64,000 bases of DNA, taken from Rhynchospora pubera. Taxonomy: Eukaryota; Streptophyta; Magnoliopsida; Poales; Cyperaceae. Position 1 is the first letter of the stretch, and each line of letters opens with the position of its first letter. This document shows, piece after piece, positions 1 to 12,629 of this stretch. Location: NCBI GenBank assembly GCA_028095005.1, contig CM051462.1:87369846-87433845 (forward strand), in the 5' to 3' direction. The translations under genes were made by a program, and so were the position numbers. Below the pieces are notes generated by a model. That model worked only from the letters and a program-made list of their open reading frames with translations, did no database searches and had not been told where the DNA came from.

Positions 1-627
1 CCTATACATAAAATTTATTAATTACAAAACCTTATTCTTACAAATGAGTTTATCATAAATAAACATTTATGTCTAAGATTCACCTAGCTTACATGTATCA
101 AGGAAAAGAATATGGTATAAATTAGTTCGTGTAACAATTTTCTATATAATAAAAAAATTATACGTTTAGAAACACTATAGAATATTTCAATCATTCTACT
201 AATCTACTACTACAGAACAAGTATCATACTAGTTTTTTTTTCATTTAATACATATAAGTGCTAAAATCAACTTCCAAAATAGCTCAACAAGTAATACACA
301 TATCGTTAACATTTGTGTCAATTAATTTCTTTATTATTTACCATAGCATAGTCACAATTGAAATTCATCAAATTAATTTAAGTGGAACTATCACTATCAG
401 CTCAAGACATGAAACAACAAATTTAACTAATATACAATAATTCACTCATATATAAAGATAATTTAAGTATCTTTATATAATTGCACATTTAAATAATTTG
501 AGAAACAAGACATATTTAGATAAATATTAAGAAATCAATTCAACTTAGTCAAGCAACCCTGTAGATCTACCCCGCTCACGCAACCTATCGGTCTGGTTTA
601 ATTCTTAAACTATTCTCTGATACCACC
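1..627 (-). mobile_element. Start of the internal region of a Ty3/gypsy element (partial)
   Basis: AT-rich, with no credible coding. It lies just inside the primer binding site of the LTR at 628-3529 when read on the minus strand, so it is probably the untranslated leader of a retrotransposon that continues beyond the left edge. No gag or pol motif is visible. The assignment rests only on position next to the LTR and primer site. Confidence 0.4.
615..625 (-). other. tRNA-iMet primer binding site of an LTR retrotransposon
   Basis: Read on the minus strand this is TGGTATCAGAG, the classic plant iMet primer binding site. It sits two bases inside a sequence reading GGGGTGTCACA, which looks like an LTR 3' end. 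The pair LTR end plus TGGTATCAGAG is typical of Tekay/Del-type chromoviruses. Confidence 0.65.
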
Positions 628-3529
628 TGTGACACCCCGTCAAAAATCGTAACTGGAGAACACACGACGGAGTGCCCGCCGCGGATGTCTGCTGCACCCG
701 CAAGGCTTACTAATGTTTATTTTTCAAATTACTGTTAATTAAACACAATTAAACTACATGTCAGATATAAATTTAATAATTGATTACTCGAATGTAAAAT
801 AAATCCTACAACAGTCTGGTTCATACGGATTTCTAACCACAGGATCCAATGGTCCGCTACTCGTCTTGCAATCCAGCACTTGATCTGAAACCTGGAACCC
901 ACAACCAATTGTGGAAACATGCCAAAAAGCACGGAATGAGATAAATAAAATTTATCTCAGTACGGTATTCAGTTCCAGCCACTTGAGTTTTGATTATCAT
1001 GCGTTGGAACTAAATACATGACTGAGCCAAGAAAATTTTCAAATCAAATCCATATTTATTTTAAACAAATGTTAAATATAAAAACTTCAATCAGGCGATG
1101 CAATTATGAAATAAATTCAATACTCTTCAAAATAATTAAAATTCAAAGTATGACAAATGTCATCTCAATTCCTTTAAAAAGTAATTAATTGTATGCAACA
1201 ACTAGCATGTAAAAACATTCACATATTGTTTCAAGCAGACATAACAATTCAGATTAATTAAATCAATGCGATATGCAATGTGAGCTCGGCAATCACTTCC
1301 ATAGCAATTCAAATTTCAAAGTATAACAAATGCCGACTCAATAGGTTGGACAATTATCTAATATGCAAGTCTGGTTTATCACAAGTCCATTATTTCAATC
1401 ATTTCCTTCAGATACCGCGAACCACCTTTTAAGATGGATGCCAACGGCCAATTCAATTCATACATAATTCAATCAATGAAATCATCAAAATGTACAAGCA
1501 AGCTGGGAACACTCACACTCCGGACCATTCTAGACTGGACCTACTGAGTCCCGGTACATAAGCGCTTATTACACGGTGCTTGGTAGGATGGGTCATGACT
1601 CCACCTCCAAACATTACGAGTGTCTATCTCAACCACACAAGCTGTACTTACCTCAATCAAATCACATTTCAATCGGATACCATTCAATATGCCACTATAC
1701 AATCATGCATCGTTTACATATACACAAATATTTTCATGAATGATAATCAAGTTATGAATTCAAAATGCATAATAATGATATGTCACATATAATTAAAACT
1801 CAAGTGGAATCCGTACCTTAAGCAGTAAGTAAAATCCAAAACAAAAGCAAGCAGGCAATCAAATTAACTCTAAAGTGCCTCCGTCATGTCAGCTGCTCCT
1901 AAATTCCAACTCAAAATTTCTCGACTCTAAACAAATATAAATTCTCGTTTCAATTTTAATACTCAAATAGGTTCAGTTTATATTTCAAGTAATCTATATT
2001 TTAATAAGTAATTCCATTAGTGCCCAAAATACTAAAAGCATGTAACTACAGCAAGTCTAACATCAGTTTATATAATATTAGAGTACTTCTATCACAAGTA
2101 TTAGTATGAACTAATAACCTTAATCAAGTTTGAACATGTATAAATATTTTATGCTTAAAAAGAGTTTCAACAAAAATTACATTTATTCTCTAACTGAAAC
2201 CAACCTCTAAATTAAAAATAAATTATGCACTTGCTGCCAAAATCCCAAGTAAGCTCATTGTTTTACCATAAAACCTAAACTATACGTACGCATTACAATA
2301 TGACATGCAACACTTGAATGCATTTGTCTTGTACTCATGTATACTAATTATATTTTTAAATCAAAAAAATATTTGAATACCCATAGCATGTCATGCAACG
2401 TAATTGATACGATCGAGTACCAAGTACGAACCTAATCCCGCATGCAAAACTTATGCAATATTAGTGTTCATATTTTGTAAAACATTCCAATAAAATGGCT
2501 TATACCACTTCACAAATCCATTTTCTAACTCTAAATTCACATGCATGCCGGATAGGCCCTAGATTAAGGTTTGCGGCCAAACCTTAATCCAAACCTAATA
2601 TCAATCCTTTTTACTAATCACTCCTAGAAACCCACAAAAATCAGTATTGTAACCCAACAAAATTTCGTTACCACAAACATGCTTGACATGCAAAACTTCA
2701 TATACCATTTACATGCATGAAAATACATTTATTTGAAAATAATGCAAGACTTGAATTTAATCCATAACATATACTTAACATTTGTGATTCTCTTTGAAAG
2801 GATCAATGCACATGCAAGAATCTAATGTAGCTTACAAATATCCTTTTTGTATATTTTCGCATAATCTCCAATTATCAAGCATCCAACACAATACATAATC
2901 AATCACATATTTACACAAATTAACTAGATTTCATAATTGCACAACTACTCGGATCATTCAGATTACACATTCTAAATTAAGGTACACATTTATACAAGAG
3001 ATTAGAAAGACTTACCAAAAAAAGAAATGACTCAAGGAATGATGGCTCGGACATCAACCAACGCCATCAACAAATCGGGCGATCAAACAACAACATAGTG
3101 ATTGAGAGAGATCAAGGAGTGAGTCGGTATTTGCCGGCTGGTCCGAAACCTAACGGATCAAATTTGAAGCGGGTTTAGGGTTTCTAGAAATGAGAGGGAA
3201 AAAATGTGGATCTGGCCTTAAGAGGTCACGGCGGTGCTCAGCAACTCGAGACACACCGACGGAGGTAAGGCACGATTGTGGAGAGGTGGGGCCGAGCTAG
3301 AAGAGTGGTGGGGCGGCTTTGTAAAAGAGGAGAGAAAAAAAAGTGTAGTGGTCGGGTTTTAGTGGTGGGGTCATTGCGCCGACGCGATGGCGGAGCAGCG
3401 ACGACGGGAGGCGGAGGAAGGCCTTAAAGAGAGAGAATGGAGGACACAAAGGAGAGGATCGGGAGGGGAAAAAGAAAAGAGGGAGGAGGGGTTCACGGGT
3501 AGGGACTTAAGTCCCGTAAATCCCAACCA
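628..3529 (-). mobile_element. Long LTR of a Ty3/gypsy (Tekay/Del-like) retrotransposon
   Basis: The low-coordinate boundary is TGTGACACCCC beside the primer site, i.e. the LTR 3' end on the minus strand. The other end is inferred near 3529, where plus-strand sequence ends in CCA after a GC-richer block (3100-3520). No ORF of note lies inside: small ORFs at 1580 and 3387 are unsupported. LTRs of about 3 kb fit the Tekay/Del lineage. The far boundary is approximate because the second LTR is outside the window. Confidence 0.5.
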
Positions 3530-5525
3530 ATTTAATTTTTTTTTTCCAGATTTAGTAATTTTGCTAATTAAAATTTTAAGTTTAGTTATTTTTGTTTCAT
3601 ATTTATAATTTTAATATCATCAGATCACTATTAATTAGAAGTCAAAGTTATGAGATGCAAGACAGTCATATATATATTTTTTCTTGTCAATTATGATGAT
3701 CATGTTTAATTCAGTACTTTAGAATATCATTTCTCTTAATGCATATTACTATATATTTTTTTATAATTTACCTAATTATTATTTCAGTAATTTACTATTC
3801 AATATAATAGTTTTGTAATTTCATCTTCTGGTACAATTTACTATAGTTTTCATAATTTTCTTACATTTATTTATTTATGTATATCTTTCAACCCAAGTTA
3901 GGTTAATTAATCATTTGTTAGTTTATATATATATATATATTTCTTCTTTTTTTTTTAATGGGTATCACATATTTCATATGAGTTTGATTTTAAATTTGAG
4001 ATGGTTCAATCTTTCCACATGAGGATAGGTTCTATAAGTTTAGTCTACCGCTGATTTTCGATAAGGACTGCTATACAGACTTTATTTATGTTCTCTTGAA
4101 TTGTGCGGGCAAAGGTTGTTCATCAAGAAAACCGTATGTCCCTCATCAGTATACCTAGTAAGTGATGATATCTGTTTGGACCCCTAGATAGAGTTGGATT
4201 GTTTGGCCAATTTGTACAATCAACTCTAGATCAAAAAATGTACAATATGCAAGAATGACACATTCCTATCTTGGATTATACAATGATATCATGTGGCATA
4301 AGAATCAGACAAGAAAATACTTTTATTTCTTATGCAGGATTGAGATATTGTAGCAGTACATTATTTATATCAATTGAGAATCATAATGTGTTGCTAGATA
4401 CCGCCTATGATTATTCAAAATAAATAGCGATATATTTTCCATGTCCAATATAGCATAAATCCTCAAAGGGTCACACAAATAGGACTTTAATCACTCAGTG
4501 CATTATTTATTTATTCACAGCAGTAAGTACTGTAAAAATATGATAGATTAATTAATTAATTATATACCGTTGTGAACCGTTATAATTAATTAAGTCAATG
4601 GGATCATATAGAAAATAAATTAATGCATTAACTAATTCTAAAATAACTATTAATGAGTTAATAATTAATTTAGTTCAACAAATTTTTAATATAAATGGTT
4701 ATATTAATTAATTGGACCGTCATTTTATTGCAATTGAATAGCCCAATTGAAGAGCAAATTAAGAGGCTTTAATTAATATGAATTATAGACCCAAGAGAGA
4801 AGTTGAGGTGGCCCATTTAAGCCCATATAGGACCGCCCTCATTTCGTGGTAGGTGGGATGGCATTATTGTAGTTATACAAGAGATCAATTAGGTTTTGTG
4901 TTTTATATAAATACCACTTATGAGAGCCTAAACCTCACATTTTCTCTTTCCTCTCTTCCTCCCAACTGAGGCCGCCACTTTCTCTTTCTTTCTTTCTCAT
5001 TTGCTCATGTATTGAGCTCTTTTCTCTCCACTGAATCAATGTTGTTGATTGATGCAAGAGAGAAAACCATAAGGATTAGGCTTGTTCTTTGGTTACGCAA
5101 GCACGTACCTTGTAGAACGTGATTAATCCTCCTTGGTGGACTCGAGGGCGGTGGCTAGACCTGGTGGAGACGGTGGAGAAGGCAAGCCATGATTCCCATG
5201 CCTTGGTCGAGTGTCACGGATACAATTTCGCAAGAGGTACAATTTCTCCTACCCATTCTCTTGTATGTTGATTGCTTGGCAAGATTCTCCTTATGCTTGG
5301 TTAATTTGTTGTAATTAGCATAAAAATTAAGATTTGAGCACTTACTAACACCGATCCTCTGGTCGGCAGACAAGAGAGATTCTCTAGTTGTTTTTAGATC
5401 TGGGCTGATGTCCCGTGCATAATACCGGAATTGATAGGTTCAAAAAAAATTAATTGTTGAGATTAAATCAGATGGCCCAGATGGAGAAACGACCATTGGT
5501 CGCTTTTATAAAATTATCAGGGAAT
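3530..5525. other. Intergenic, probably old retroelement sequence
   Basis: No gene. There is a short TA microsatellite at about 3927-3942. Sequence at 4900-5000 has a TATA-like box (TATATAAATACC) followed by a pyrimidine-rich CTTTCT stretch, and 5040-5440 is GC-richer and untranslatable. That pattern resembles an LTR and leader, but no ends, primer site or target duplication could be identified. Confidence 0.3.
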
Positions 5526-6114
5526 TAGGGATGTCAATGGGTACGGTACGGTACGGTAGAAGGTATTTTCATACCCGTATCCGTTAAAATTTTCTTTACC
5601 CCTACCCTACACATACCCGTTAAAAATAGTTTTACCCGTACCTTATCCGTACCCGTTAAGATTTAACGATATGGGTACAATAACGATAAAAAATAGATAT
5701 AATAATAATAAAATTTGTACACACTGCATAAATAAATTATATCAATAAGTATATTAATAAAGTACAACAATGGTGGCGAATATTTCAGATTTTTGCTTTT
5801 TCATTTTTTTCGTACACTGAATGGAAAGAATTATAGATCTTAAATAAAATCTAGCAATTTTTTTTACCAATCATGCAATATAAGATGCCATATATATCAT
5901 GTAATTGTATCTTTATAATTGTGGCAATTACCTGTTATAAAAACGGGTACGAAATAGCTTTTAGCCGTACCCGTTCCCGTTAAATTAACAAAAAAAATTT
6001 CTTACCCATACTCGTACCTGTTAACTTAATAAAAATAAAACTTCATCCATATCCATTTTATACGGTACGGTACAAATTGGATAAACAGATAAATGAATTT
6101 CATTGACAGCCCTA
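5526..6114. mobile_element. Non-autonomous hAT-type element, 589 bp
   Basis: The terminal inverted repeats are TAGGGATGTCAATG at the left and the complement of TAGGGCTGTCAATG at the right. Subterminal arrays of GGTACGGTACGG and of 'acccgtacccgtt' type repeats lie at both ends, with AT-rich filler between. No coding capacity. TAGGG-type ends and subterminal repeats are typical of plant hAT miniature elements. I see no clean 8-bp target duplication, so the boundaries or the flanks may be altered. Confidence 0.65.
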
Positions 6115-7200
6115 GAATCCGGACCCGCGTTCCGGGGAACCGAATCCTCTACGGAACTTCATAGTTCCGCATCCTGGAGAACTTTTAATCTCCACTGTCT
6201 GATCCGTTCGATCGAATCCTAAGGTCAAGATTTGAGGCGCAATAAAAAAAAACAAAAGAACTTGCCTCTCTCCGTCAAGGCAAGGGACAGAAAAAACCCC
6301 GTCAGATCCGACTTGCGCCTCTCTTTTCACATGCGTCGCCTCACCTAGTCACCTTGTTCCATGGAGAGTGACAATGGTGTTCATTGGCAATTCCATGGAA
6401 TCGAGTCAATCTCTTCAGATCAGACAAACTGTCACTTAGATCGTCAGCCTCGGTGCGTTTCTCTTCCCTTTTTTAATCTGATTTTTCTTACTTTTATATT
6501 GCTGCTTCTGAGTTTCAGAGGCACGGATCTGTGAAATTCAGTTTCTCTGAATCTTGTTCTGTCAAAGGAATAAGAATAAGAGACAGATTTATGGAAATTC
6601 TGTCTGAATTGAGAGATCACATGGGAACTTAATATTTAGTACCTATTGAATTTCGGTGTCAAACAGGATTTAATTAGGGTATAATTATTCAATCTCCACT
6701 TTGTTTCCTTAAACAATACATGAAGTTGGAAGTAGCTATTATATTTCTGTTCCTTTAATTTTTGGGCTGCAGGATTATCCTCCTGTTTTATTGTTTCAAG
6801 CTATCAGAACTCAGCTCCTCAAAACCCCTTGACTCTTGGCACCACTTAATGAGGATTCTTTTTGGGCTATGGGGTTGTGACGAGGATTCTTTTGGACTGT
6901 GTCGCCACTTGACTCTTGGATCCTTATTTACCAATCAAAGAAAAATCGTAATGGGGTTGTGATTTCGGATTGTGCAGATAGAAACCAAGTAGACGAAGAG
7001 ACGAATGATTTGCATATTTAGACGGGAACAGATGGAGAGACGGAGAGGCGAGCTTTCTTTTTTTTTAGCGTCTATAAATCTTAATTGTTGGATTTGATCG
7101 AACGGATCGTATAAAATGTTCTCTACCATGCAGAACAAATGAGTTCCGTATTCCTAGAATTTCGATGCTCCGATGTCACAAATTATGGACCGTAGGATTA
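6115..7200. mobile_element. Foldback or Pack-type element with diverged inverted arms
   Basis: A left arm (about 6120-6260) and a right arm (about 7055-7180) are inverted copies: both contain GATCGAACGGATC, a T-run followed by GCG(C/T)CT, and a GAGTTCCGTA/GAAGTTCCGTA block. Between them lie unique sequence and a possible two-exon reading frame: an ATG at 6361 reaches a GT at 6451 and can join after the CAG ending at 6772, staying open to about 6962. The layout resembles a Pack-MULE, but the termini and target duplication are not resolved and the frame matches nothing I recognise. Confidence 0.4.
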
Positions 7201-7279
7201 AAATTAGATGAGCCGCTAGGATTGAAATCAATTAAAAAGTTCTATCGTTCTGTAGAAGGTAGAAAAAAGAAAAGAAAGA

Positions 7280-7448
7280 GGGGGTTGTTTGGATTCCCCA
7301 AGGAATTTGGAGAATTTCATCTTCCTACCATAAATTTATTATAAATAATTCAAACTTTTCACAATGTTACACACTTCTCAATAAATTTATTCCTAAGAAT
7401 TGCAACTTTCCCAAATTCTCCAAATTCCTAAGCGATCCAAACGGCCCC
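7280..7448. mobile_element. Harbinger/Tourist-like MITE, 169 bp
   Basis: The ends are GGGGGTTGTTTGG at the left and CCAAACGGCCCC at the right, flanked by AGA on both sides, a 3-bp target duplication as expected for PIF/Harbinger. It shares the internal 'acaca(c/t)tt..caataaattta' block with copies at 19,697, 24,474, 28,878 and 34,101. Non-coding. Confidence 0.65.
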
Positions 7449-9375
7449 AGAAAGAAAAGATGGTCCATGAACCCAAACCCTCGACAACCACCACCCTCCT
7501 CACTGGCACACTGCTTTCTTCCTCCTCCTCCTCCGACAACTTGATCTCTTTGGCTCTCCCTTCGCGTCTCTCGAGCTCTCATCTCTGGATCTGTCCTACA
7601 ATGCTGGAGCTCTCTCCTCTATTTCGATTTAAACTATACATCTTGTCTCTAAAGTCGGCACACACAAACCTGGTGCGCTCTCTCCCCTAAGCGATTTAAA
7701 CACCCCATCTTGTGAAGAATCCAACTTAGAATTAGGTAAAGGTATGTATTCTGATTTTTCTCTTACAGATCCTGAAATTAGATTTCATTTTCATAGCATG
7801 GTTCTTATTATTAATATTTGTTTATTTTAATTTTCTTAACTATTACAAACATAATTATATCCTAACAATTCAAGTGGTTACGCTTGAATCAGTTAATGGA
7901 GAAATGTGCCAAATTCCTGAACTTAACCGCTATAGAAAACAACATTAAAGTTGGGTGGCTATATATTCCTGTGAAATGAAGAGGCAAATTTAATTAGAAC
8001 AACGAAGACCAACGACACTTAAATGACTTAGTGATAACAAAAATCAATTGTTTGCATAAAGCTAAATGTGTTGTCAATCGTGTCACTGATTGCTACTAAT
8101 TAAAAGGTCAGAAAATAATTGGATTGAATTATATACTTGTAACCAATTATTATTCACAGGTGCAGATTGGCAAATTGTGTTACTGTTTAGGAATAGAGTA
8201 CTTATTACTTTATTTTTTTACAATTGTATTTACTTCTGTTATTATTTGCTTACAATTTGAATGCAATTAAGGTTTTCTATACGCTTAACTTGATTCATCA
8301 GAGTTTGAGTCTTTGGCTACATAATATTGCATTGGAAAGTTGAATTTCCTACAATTAAGATTTTTTTTATTTACTTCTGTTGTTACACATTTTTGTTGTT
8401 GAATGTACAATTTGTTTATTTTTGCTCAACTTCAATTTAAGCTGAATGTAAATTTATGACATTATCAAAATCTAATAATTACTAATCTGTATCAAAATCC
8501 AATAATCCATGACTGTATGTACTTTTTAAAATAAAAGACTCTTAAATGAACATTTGTGGTCAAAATTAAAATAAAAAACTGAGCATTGGCAGAACAATTT
8601 TATTGTCAATATCAACTATCAAGAATTAGCACACAGATGGCCATGGTGTTGCTTGAAGGCTGTCTTAACCTGTTTGTTCCAATCCTGTGGGCGCCTGTAT
8701 CTCACTTGGGAAGACCTTGGCCTTTCCTGCAAGCACCCTAACCCGGTCATCCAGTCTCCTGTGGGTACCCGTGCCTCTTCCTTTGTACCAGTGCTAGTTC
8801 AGACAGAAAGCTCGAAGGAGACTAGGAGAGGCATATAGAGAAGCAGAGGTGAAAGGGAATAGGGGATGTAGAAATTGGGGGCCGGCTAGTTAGAATAGGT
8901 GCCTATAGGTCCCTTAAACACCCGGCCTCGCCTGACCTGCTACAGATCCGGATCAGATTGGGCCAGGGAGGCTAAGCTTCAGGTCCAGACAGTTACATGC
9001 AGGTATAAGGGTTTTCAGGTTATATGCCCATCGCTGAGCTTGTCAGTATGCTTGACAATTAAATTAGCATCAGGTCTGGCCCTCTGAAATTGCCTTTAAT
9101 GTCGTCCAAATAATATGCATTGGCAGTTTTCTTCCAAACAAACTCCTCATGGAACCAAAATTTTGTAGCTTCTTTAAACTTCTCTAATTTCATCCAGTAA
9201 AAGCAGAGCAAAAGACAGATACAGTGTGTGTGGCACAACAACATTGGTAGTAAAGTCCTGGGTAAAAAGTTACAAGGACAGTCAAAATGATCACCGTTTT
9301 CACCTATAATCTCAGGAGTAACAAGGACAAGCTAGTTTTTAATGTATACGTACATTTACATATAATATATTCGCA
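7449..9375. other. Intergenic, no supported gene
   Basis: An open frame at 7460-7690 is followed by AAAG/GTATGT at 7741, which could be a 5' exon and splice donor, but I find no continuation. A GC-richer island at 8640-9050 has a minus-strand frame of about 30 residues that could be an old exon fragment, unrecognised. The rest is AT-rich with nothing visible. Confidence 0.3.
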
Positions 9376-9835
9376 TTGTATCTTATAGGGCCTGAGCCCA
9401 ATTGGCCCTCAAAAGATAATCCCCTCAAAGGATAATCGAATAATAGGCCCATAAAAGCCCGATAACGGATTCCCCTAGAAGACACCCTGCGGACCCCTGA
9501 AGACTTCAAAGCCAGTTATGATCCCCACTGCCCGGGACGATCGCCCAACCTCAGTGTCACCAGGAAGTTTGGTGCCTCCCGAGCACTCCAAAAGACCGGA
9601 TACTATTGAAAGCTGGACTGACAAGAGTAAAAGATTGCATTATTTTATACTATATATAGAACACCCCCACCACTAGGGAAGAGGGGGACACTTGGCGAAA
9701 AATAGTATGTAACCGGTAAGAGTGAATTATCAATAAAATAATCTTGAATTTCCTCGTTTATGTATCTATCTTTTACTTAACCGTGCAAAACACCATCGCT
9801 GGGTAAATCTCTACCCTAGACGGTGACAGTATCCA
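9376..9835 (+). mobile_element. LTR-like block, possible solo LTR
   Basis: This non-coding block of higher GC content contains a TATA box (TACTATATATAGAAC) near 9650, a polyadenylation-like AATAAAATAATC near 9730, and a pyrimidine-rich tail, in the order expected for U3, R and U5. It probably starts near TGTATCTTATAG (about 9376) and ends near GTGACA (about 9830). Flanking duplications were not found, so a solo LTR is an inference. Confidence 0.35.
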
Positions 9836-9934
9836 GGAGCGAAGCCAAGAGGGGTCTAGTGTGCTTTGTCTATTGTCACATAGTGCAGTTTGCCCCTCTC
9901 AAAATAAATAATTGCTAAAATTCCTCACGGTATA

Positions 9935-10098
9935 TGTTAAGTTATATTAGTTATTATATTATTTCTAGTATTTATGTTATTTGTAGAAGCTTAGGGTCTT
10001 ATTTGTAAAAGTACGATTCTTGATTACTATAAAAAAAGGAGCCTTTGTACAGAGGCCATAATCTCTAATTTTTAACCTAAATCTCTCTCCAAATAACA
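9935..10098 (+). mobile_element. 5' LTR of a Ty1/Copia element
   Basis: It begins TGTTAAG and ends AACA, 164 bp, directly abutting TGGTATCAGAG. It contains a TATA-like 'actataaaaaaagg' near 10,027 and ends with a leader-like pyrimidine-rich segment. This is the normal architecture of a short Copia LTR. No 3' LTR partner is visible downstream; the copy is truncated. Confidence 0.7.
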
Positions 10099-10109
10099 TG
10101 GTATCAGAG
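10099..10109 (+). other. Copia tRNA-iMet primer binding site
   Basis: TGGTATCAGAG immediately follows the LTR end; it is the standard Ty1/Copia primer site in plants. Confidence 0.8.
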
Positions 10110-10586
10110 TTGTCCTGACGGCAGAGTCGACAACGCTTTATCTCATCTTTTCTCTTTGATTGTTATGCTTTCTTCTTTTCTACGAACTATTGCTCTCTGT
10201 GTCACGCTAAGACAGGCCTTGGTGGCCACGCATAGACCAGGAGAAGTGTTCTCCCTGGTGGACCGCGCAAAGACCACACAGGGCAAATCACGTGGGGATC
10301 TGGCTCTGTGGACCGCGCCAACAGCTGGTACCCAGGCATCTCTTCTCTGCATCGACATCTTCTCTTCGTTGTCATTGCAGATCGTGTGTGATCTGTGAAC
10401 AACCTTGTGCTGATTGTGATCTATGGTTATGGCTTCAGTATACAGGTGTATTCTCTCCTTTCTTTTTGACGATTGTTCTGCTGGATGTTAAAACCGTGAT
10501 CGTGTGTGTTCGCACGGTTTCTGTTTGAGGTATGATTTATCTCGTCCTCTAGTTGTGTTTTTTTGTTGTTTTTTTTGTAGTGAAAA

Positions 10587-10985
10587 ATGGGTGAACCAAT
10601 GACTACTAAGGATTTACTGGCCATTATGGAAAATATGGCCAAATTGTTGAATGTCAAGTTTGAAGAGTCTGGCAAGAGTTCTGAATCTGTGTTAAAGTTA
10701 CAGGTGGTGCAGAAGATAGAACTGTTACCTAATGATATCAGGCTTGAGGGGACGAGAAATTATTTGAGTTGGTCTCGAAGGGCTTCGCTGAACCTTCACA
10801 TGGAAGGACTTGAAGGGTGTGTAAATGGCAAGTGCAGTGAACCTGTTGAAAAATCGGGTTTTATAGACAATACAAGTGCTGCGTGGGTAAGATGAAGTCA
10901 CATGAATTCTTTGGTGGTTTCTTGGTTATTGACATCTTTATCTCCAACCATAGCTGGAATGGTGGAATCGATCATGTGATAGCAG
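10587..10985 (+). pseudogene. Copia gag (UBN2-type) N-terminal fragment, broken
   Basis: The reading frame from ATG at 10,587 gives a Copia Gag start, with 'RLEGTRNYLSWSRRASLNL' matching the conserved NYxxWS segment of UBN2-type Gag. A TGA at 10,893 interrupts it, but the same frame continues with 'NSLVVSWLLTSLSPTIAGM', which is the next conserved Gag block, before a second stop near 10,974. It therefore carries at least one nonsense mutation and is then cut off; protease, integrase and reverse transcriptase are missing. With the LTR and primer site upstream it is the 5' end of one decayed Copia copy. Confidence 0.75.
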
Positions 10986-12356
10986 AGCCTGACAGCAAAA
11001 TAAATAAAGAAATCTAGACTAGACATCAGGACTATGGGATATGTGAATTACTATAAATAAAACTTATTTCTTTTAATTGTTCTTAAATTCAAAGGTATTA
11101 AACTATTATTAATAAAAATCACAATTTTCTTTTTCAATGCACACCAAATTATAATTAAACAGGTAATAATTTAATAATTTGAGCTTACATGTAATTTCTA
11201 ATCCATTTTAATATCATCAGTTTTTTTGTAATTAATTATTTCACATATTGGTTTCAACAATTATTTTGACAGTAGGAAAACTGCTCACAATTAAAACAAT
11301 AAATATTAAATGGGGGCATATGCAAATGCGAACAAAAATATTAACTCAACGAATCTGGTCAAAGTAGATACGAGTAAAAAAAAAGGAACGTTTTCTTGGA
11401 TTACTATAAATGCTATTAGAGTTAAGCACAGACGAATACATATATTGGACAGTCCAAACCTTGGTCCACATGGACAATACATGGACAAATGTTGGACACT
11501 AATTGGATAGTAAATGAGCTGGACATGGATGGATTATTAATCCACATTGTGGACGTGGACTTCAAGTCTTTATGATTGCATGGAGTTAGATTTCAAATGA
11601 AACCGCCCACTAGCACCTCTACCTCTTGAGTGCTTCAACTTGTATAGAATGCACAAGTACAAAAATGGTGGAGTCTCTTTCTCTTTCTCTTGTCTCTCTC
11701 TATAAATCAATCACTTAGATCTCTTTCAAAGAGTGCTCTAATGTCTCTTTTTATAAAGGGACATTAGATTGAACAGATAAGGAAATCTTTCACGAAAAGA
11801 TGCCAGTCTGTCGGTTCCATGAGCGGCTCACTCAAAATTTGAGCGACCTGACCGGAACAATGTCTCCACAATATAATTAATACTAATTAATTAACACCGA
11901 CTGTACCTACAGCGAATAGCATGTTGATGTCTATTTGATATTGGTCTTTTGTGCAACAACAAATTAAAAAGGTAGGCTAATCTATCATGTGTGTTATGAA
12001 ATACAGTATCACCAAATATCCTATTTATGATTAGGCCTAAGCATATCAGAAAGGTTTCCCAACAGTTATCAAACTGTTATAAGACTTTCTGATTCTTAAC
12101 TGCTTTTAATCCAGAAAACTACTAAACGGGCTACCGATAAACGTCCCTCTCCTAGAATTTCCAATAGAAAAACTTAGAAAATTATTAATAATTAATATTC
12201 ATATAGACTCTTTAAAATTCAACTAACACCATCATAAATTACCTCTAAGGACAAACAATTAATGTTGAGCAATATTTTTCGAGCCAGACACATTAATTTA
12301 GACCTAGAAAAATTGATAATCAGCACTCATAGCTTGATAAGATATATCTTATTCGA
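10986..12356. other. Intergenic upstream of the zinc-finger pseudogene
   Basis: AT-rich. A near-palindromic 'TTGGACAGTCCAA' lies at about 11,446-11,458, with repeated 'ggacatggac' motifs to 11,560. A TATA-like 'tctataaatcaatc' lies at 11,699 and 'tttttataaaggga' at 11,748. Nothing else is recognisable. Confidence 0.3.
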
Positions 12357-12629
12357 ATGGATCAAGGTGAAGAAGAGCTCAACCTAAACCTAACATTGGA
12401 ATCTTCCTTACTGCCCGAACCGGAAAGGGTTTTCACATGCTGCTACTGCAGAAAGAAATTTTGAACCCCGCAAGCTCTCGGTGGCCATCAAAATGCACAC
12501 AAGTTGGAACGCAACATCAGGAAAGCACAGGTCATAGCAACTGGCCTCCATTCAAAATTTATTCGAAGAGCAGATGCAATGCAATCGTTCAGAAAAGTAG
12601 ACCTTAATGTTGAAGGAAGCGATATTTGA
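12357..12629 (+). pseudogene. EAR-type single C2H2 zinc-finger gene stopped inside the finger
   Basis: From ATG 12,357 the frame gives a 90-residue single-finger protein typical of small plant C2H2 repressors. It has an acidic start, an EAR-like LNLNLTLE (residues 8-15), then the finger with its Cys pair (C-x2-C near 28-31), QALGGH, the second His and a basic tail. An in-frame TGA at 12,462-12,464 falls between RKF and the QALGGH segment, where family members usually have Ser, Tyr or Cys. Everything after the stop, including QALGGHQNAHK, is still well conserved up to a normal stop at 12,627-12,629. These proteins are nuclear transcriptional repressors; as written, only 35 residues with the EAR motif and no complete finger would be made. 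A recent nonsense mutation is the simplest reading. Confidence 0.8.

Noticed and set aside
8653..8838. A 61-codon plus frame and a minus frame of about 30 residues that looks protein-like
   Set aside because: No splice-consistent extension and no family match; at most an old exon fragment.
10143..10528. Overlapping open frames on both strands in a GC-richer segment
   Set aside because: They lie in the Copia leader between primer site and gag and have no family signal.
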